Source: Paucibacter sp. KCTC 42545
GTDB taxonomy: Bacteria > Pseudomonadota > Gammaproteobacteria > Burkholderiales > Burkholderiaceae_C
Reading direction: 5' to 3'
DNA length: 64,000 nt
Assembly (NCBI RefSeq): GCF_001477625.1
Contig: NZ_CP013692.1
Coordinates: forward strand, 1,488,001 to 1,552,000
Both the position numbers and the translations under genes were made by a program. Position 1 is the first letter of the stretch. The number at the start of each line of letters is the position of its first letter. Below the pieces are notes generated by a model. It was not told the origin of the DNA. It was given only the letters and a program-made list of their open reading frames with translations, and ran no database searches. This document shows positions 62,135 to 64,000 of this stretch, piece after piece.

Positions 62135-62140
62135 AGAATA
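62135..62140 (-). promoter_or_regulatory. -10-like hexamer six nt before the membrane protein ATG
   Basis: TATTCT on the minus strand matches four of six -10 positions, 6 nt before the ATG at 62128. The start of this gene is itself uncertain. Confidence 0.25.
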
Positions 62141-62379
62141 ACCTGACTTTTCAGCGGCACCAGGCGCGCTTGCGACGGCACGGGCTGAGGCTTGTTGCTT
62201 AGCATCAGTCGGTATTCCTCTGCGTTCATCGGCGCTGTTAGGCATGGCTCGTCTTCATCGCAAGGACTTCGTCCAGGCCTCATCCGGGCCGGGGCGTCCG
62301 GTCGTCGCGACGAAGCGTTGTAAACCGCTTTGAGCCTCGCTCGGCAGTATGCTTCGCCTCCGTCCTCCGAGCCCCGCCG

Positions 62380-63255
62380 ATGAAATCCCTTGATCTGTTT
62401 GAGTTGTTTGCGCTTGCCGCCATCTGGGGCGCCACGTTCTTGTTCATGCGTCTGGGCGCCCATGAGTTCGGCCCGCTGGTGATGGCTGCGCTGCGGGTGA
62501 CGGTGGCGAGCCTGGCTTTGCTGCCACTGCTGGCGGCGCGCCAGGGCTTGGGAGAGTTGCGGCGCGAGTGGAAGCCGCTGCTGGTGATTGGCCTGCTCAA
62601 TAGTGCCATTCCCTTTGCGCTGTTCAGCTTCGCGGCGCTGTCTATCACGGCAGGCCTGTCCAGCATCCTCAATGCCACCACGCCGCTGTGGGGCGCGCTG
62701 ATCGCCTGGGCCTGGCTGCGTCAGGGCCTGAGTGGCTGGCGCGTGCTCGGCTTGGCCCTGGGCTTTGCGGGTGTGCTGTTTCTGGCTTGGGACAAGGCCT
62801 CCTTCAAACCCGGCGGCAGCGGCTGGGCCTTGGCGGCTTGTCTGCTGGCTACGTTTTGCTACGGCCTGGCTGCCAACTTCAGCAAGCGCTACACGGTGCA
62901 CATCCAGCCAATGGCGGTGGCCACCGGCAGCCAAGTGTTCGCGGCACTGTTGTTGGCCGTGCCGGCGCTGTTTTACTGGCCCGAGGCTATGCCTAGTGCC
63001 AAGGCCTGGATGGGCGTGTTGATGCTTGGCCTGCTGTGCTCGGCGCTGGCCTACTTGCTGTATTTCCGTTTGATGAGCCGCATCGGCCCCACCAACACGA
63101 TTGCGGTGACCTTTTTGATTCCGGTGTTTGCGGTGCTGTGGGGATTCTTGTTCCTAGGCGAGTTGTTCACCCTGCACATGGCTGCGGGCTGCGCCATCGT
63201 CTTGCTGGGCACGGCCTTGGCCTTGGGTCTGCTCAAGCCGCGCAGCCATGCTTGA
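62380..63255 (+). CDS. EamA/RhaT family (DMT) transporter
   Basis: An inner-membrane drug/metabolite transporter of 291 aa with ten predicted helices in two EamA repeats (about 8-135 and 150-285). Typical segments are FALAAIWGATFLFMRLGA, ITAGLSSILNATTPLWGALIA, and IGPTNTIAVTFLIPVFAVLWG in the second repeat. Such proteins export amino acids, nucleotides or small metabolites; the substrate is unknown. No Shine-Dalgarno is visible. Its end overlaps the start of the tungstate permease gene by 8 nt. Confidence 0.9.
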   Translation: MKSLDLFELFALAAIWGATFLFMRLGAHEFGPLVMAALRVTVASLALLPLLAARQGLGELRREWKPLLVIGLLNSAIPFALFSFAALSITAGLSSILNATTPLWGALIAWAWLRQGLSGWRVLGLALGFAGVLFLAWDKASFKPGGSGWALAACLLATFCYGLAANFSKRYTVHIQPMAVATGSQVFAALLLAVPALFYWPEAMPSAKAWMGVLMLGLLCSALAYLLYFRLMSRIGPTNTIAVTFLIPVFAVLWGFLFLGELFTLHMAAGCAIVLLGTALALGLLKPRSHA

Positions 63256-63952
63256 CACCCTGGCTCAGGCTCTGAGATTGTTGGCCGAGGCCGACGGCCC
63301 GCTTCTGCGCGTGTTGGCGCTGAGCTTGCTGGTCAGCGGCAGCGCCTGTGCCTTGGCCACGCTGCTGGGCTTGCCGCTGGCGGCTTGGTTGGTGGCGCTG
63401 CCGCAAGCCTCACGCTGGCGCCAGGCCTGGGTCTTGTTGCTCAACACCGGGCTGGCGCTGCCCTCGGTGCTGGTGGGCTTGCTGGTGTATTTGCTGCTGT
63501 CGCGCTCCGGGCCCTTGGGGCATTGGGGCTTGTTGTTCACGCCCTGGGCCATGGTGCTGGCACAGACCGTGCTGATCCTGCCGGTGGTGGCCGCTTTGGC
63601 CCGCGCGCGCTTGGCCGAAGCCATGGAAGAGGGCGGCGAGCAGCTCCGCTCCCTGGGCGCCAGCGGCCCGCAGGCGGCCCTGCTGCTGGTCTGGCATCAG
63701 CGCAGCGCGCTGTTGGTGGTGTTGCTGAGCGCTTTTGGCCGCGCCATCTCCGAAGTGGGCGCGGTGATGGTGGTGGGCGGCAATATCGAGGGCTTCACCC
63801 GGGTCATGACCACCTCGATCGCGCTGGAAACCAGTAAAGGCGATTTGCCGCGGGCCATCGCCTTAGGTGTGACCTTGCTCGTGGTGGTGGGCCTGCTCAA
63901 CGGGCTCAGCGCGCTTTTGCTCAAGGCCCAAGCGCGGGGAGCTGCTGCATGA
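63248..63952 (+). CDS. tupB: Tungstate/molybdate-type ABC permease (TupB-like)
   Basis: A 234-aa ABC permease with five or six helices. The coupling loop EEGGEQLRSLGASGPQAALLLVWHQ is near 125-148. The ending AISEVGAVMVVGGNIEGFTRVMTTSIALETSKGD is typical of TupB/WtpB-type tungstate permeases. The start at 63248 overlaps EamA by 8 nt. Its stop overlaps the next ATG (ATGA). A tungstate-binding TupA was not seen upstream, so it must lie elsewhere or after the window. Tungstate versus molybdate or another oxyanion is inferred from similarity. Confidence 0.85.
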   Translation: MLDTLAQALRLLAEADGPLLRVLALSLLVSGSACALATLLGLPLAAWLVALPQASRWRQAWVLLLNTGLALPSVLVGLLVYLLLSRSGPLGHWGLLFTPWAMVLAQTVLILPVVAALARARLAEAMEEGGEQLRSLGASGPQAALLLVWHQRSALLVVLLSAFGRAISEVGAVMVVGGNIEGFTRVMTTSIALETSKGDLPRAIALGVTLLVVVGLLNGLSALLLKAQARGAAA

Positions 63953-64000
63953 GTGCTCTCTTGCTTGAACTCAATCATCCTGGCCTGAGCCTGGGCGGGC
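63949..64000 (+). CDS. Start of an ABC transporter ATP-binding protein (TupC-like, truncated by window)
   Basis: The ATG at 63949 overlaps the permease stop (ATGA), and 17 residues are visible (MSALLLELNHPGLSLGG). This resembles the opening strand of an ABC ATPase before the Walker A motif, which would lie outside the window. Context makes it the ATPase of the tungstate-type transporter. Nothing more can be read. Confidence 0.6.
   Translation, partial: MSALLLELNHPGLSLGG

Noticed and set aside
1..64000. CRISPR array, prophage, defence or toxin-antitoxin locus
   Set aside because: No regularly spaced repeats, phage structural genes, restriction or toxin-antitoxin genes were seen; the only mobile element is the single IS481-type copy.

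Overview
The window is a dense, GC-rich bacterial chromosome segment. Gene content and order point to a betaproteobacterium of the order Burkholderiales, probably the Roseateles/Paucibacter/Leptothrix side of the order. Supporting signs are the hupB, tRNA-Val, ppiD order, the carAB-greA-yhbY-rlmE-ftsH-folP-glmM-pst-pho block, trxA-rho-rpmE2, and lptFG beside cbiX and cysB. The placement is inferred from gene order and protein sequence; no 16S gene is present.

Layout. 0-4 kb: a TonB-like tail, pgsA, hupB, tRNA-Val, ppiD and tRNA-His. 3.9-5.7 kb (minus): an orphan LuxR-type response regulator and a quinone oxidoreductase. 5.8-11 kb: the stationary-phase cluster surE-pcm-nlpD-rpoS, then rlmD. 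11-12.4 kb: a BI-1 family membrane protein and a GlcG/HbpS protein. 12.6-23.8 kb: carAB, greA, a DUF4149 protein, yhbY divergent from rlmE, ftsH, folP and glmM. 23.9-31.5 kb: a fasciclin lipoprotein divergent from the complete phosphate regulon pstSCAB-phoU-phoBR. 31.6-35.7 kb (minus): a glycosyltransferase-like membrane protein, rpmE2, rho and trxA. 35.9-44 kb: tRNA-Pro, an OPT transporter, tRNA-Arg, a YfcG-type GST, a kinase-like protein, a Crp/Fnr regulator and a FimV-like protein. 44-48.9 kb (minus): lptF-lptG-cbiX-cysB and an aminotransferase. 48.9-53.1 kb: pepA, holC, an acidic unknown protein and a branched-chain amino acid binding protein. 53.2-59.2 kb: waaA and a phosphomannomutase, an AlgZ/AlgR-like two-component pair, and alkA. 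59.2-64 kb: a periplasmic binding protein, a complete IS481-family element with a CTAG-type target duplication, a membrane protein, an EamA exporter and the start of a tungstate-type ABC operon.

Most of the window is conserved housekeeping. I found no CRISPR array, prophage, toxin-antitoxin locus or defence island. The more unusual signals are regulatory: back-to-back PhoB-box-like arrays between the fasciclin gene and pstS; a near-consensus heat-shock (sigma-32) promoter before ftsH; several genes with no Shine-Dalgarno where a -10-like hexamer sits 6-9 nt before the start codon, suggesting leaderless mRNAs (most striking at yhbY/rlmE, where both -10s occupy the same base pairs); a hairpin leader before rpmE2; and an IS whose transposase stop codon comes from the duplicated target site.
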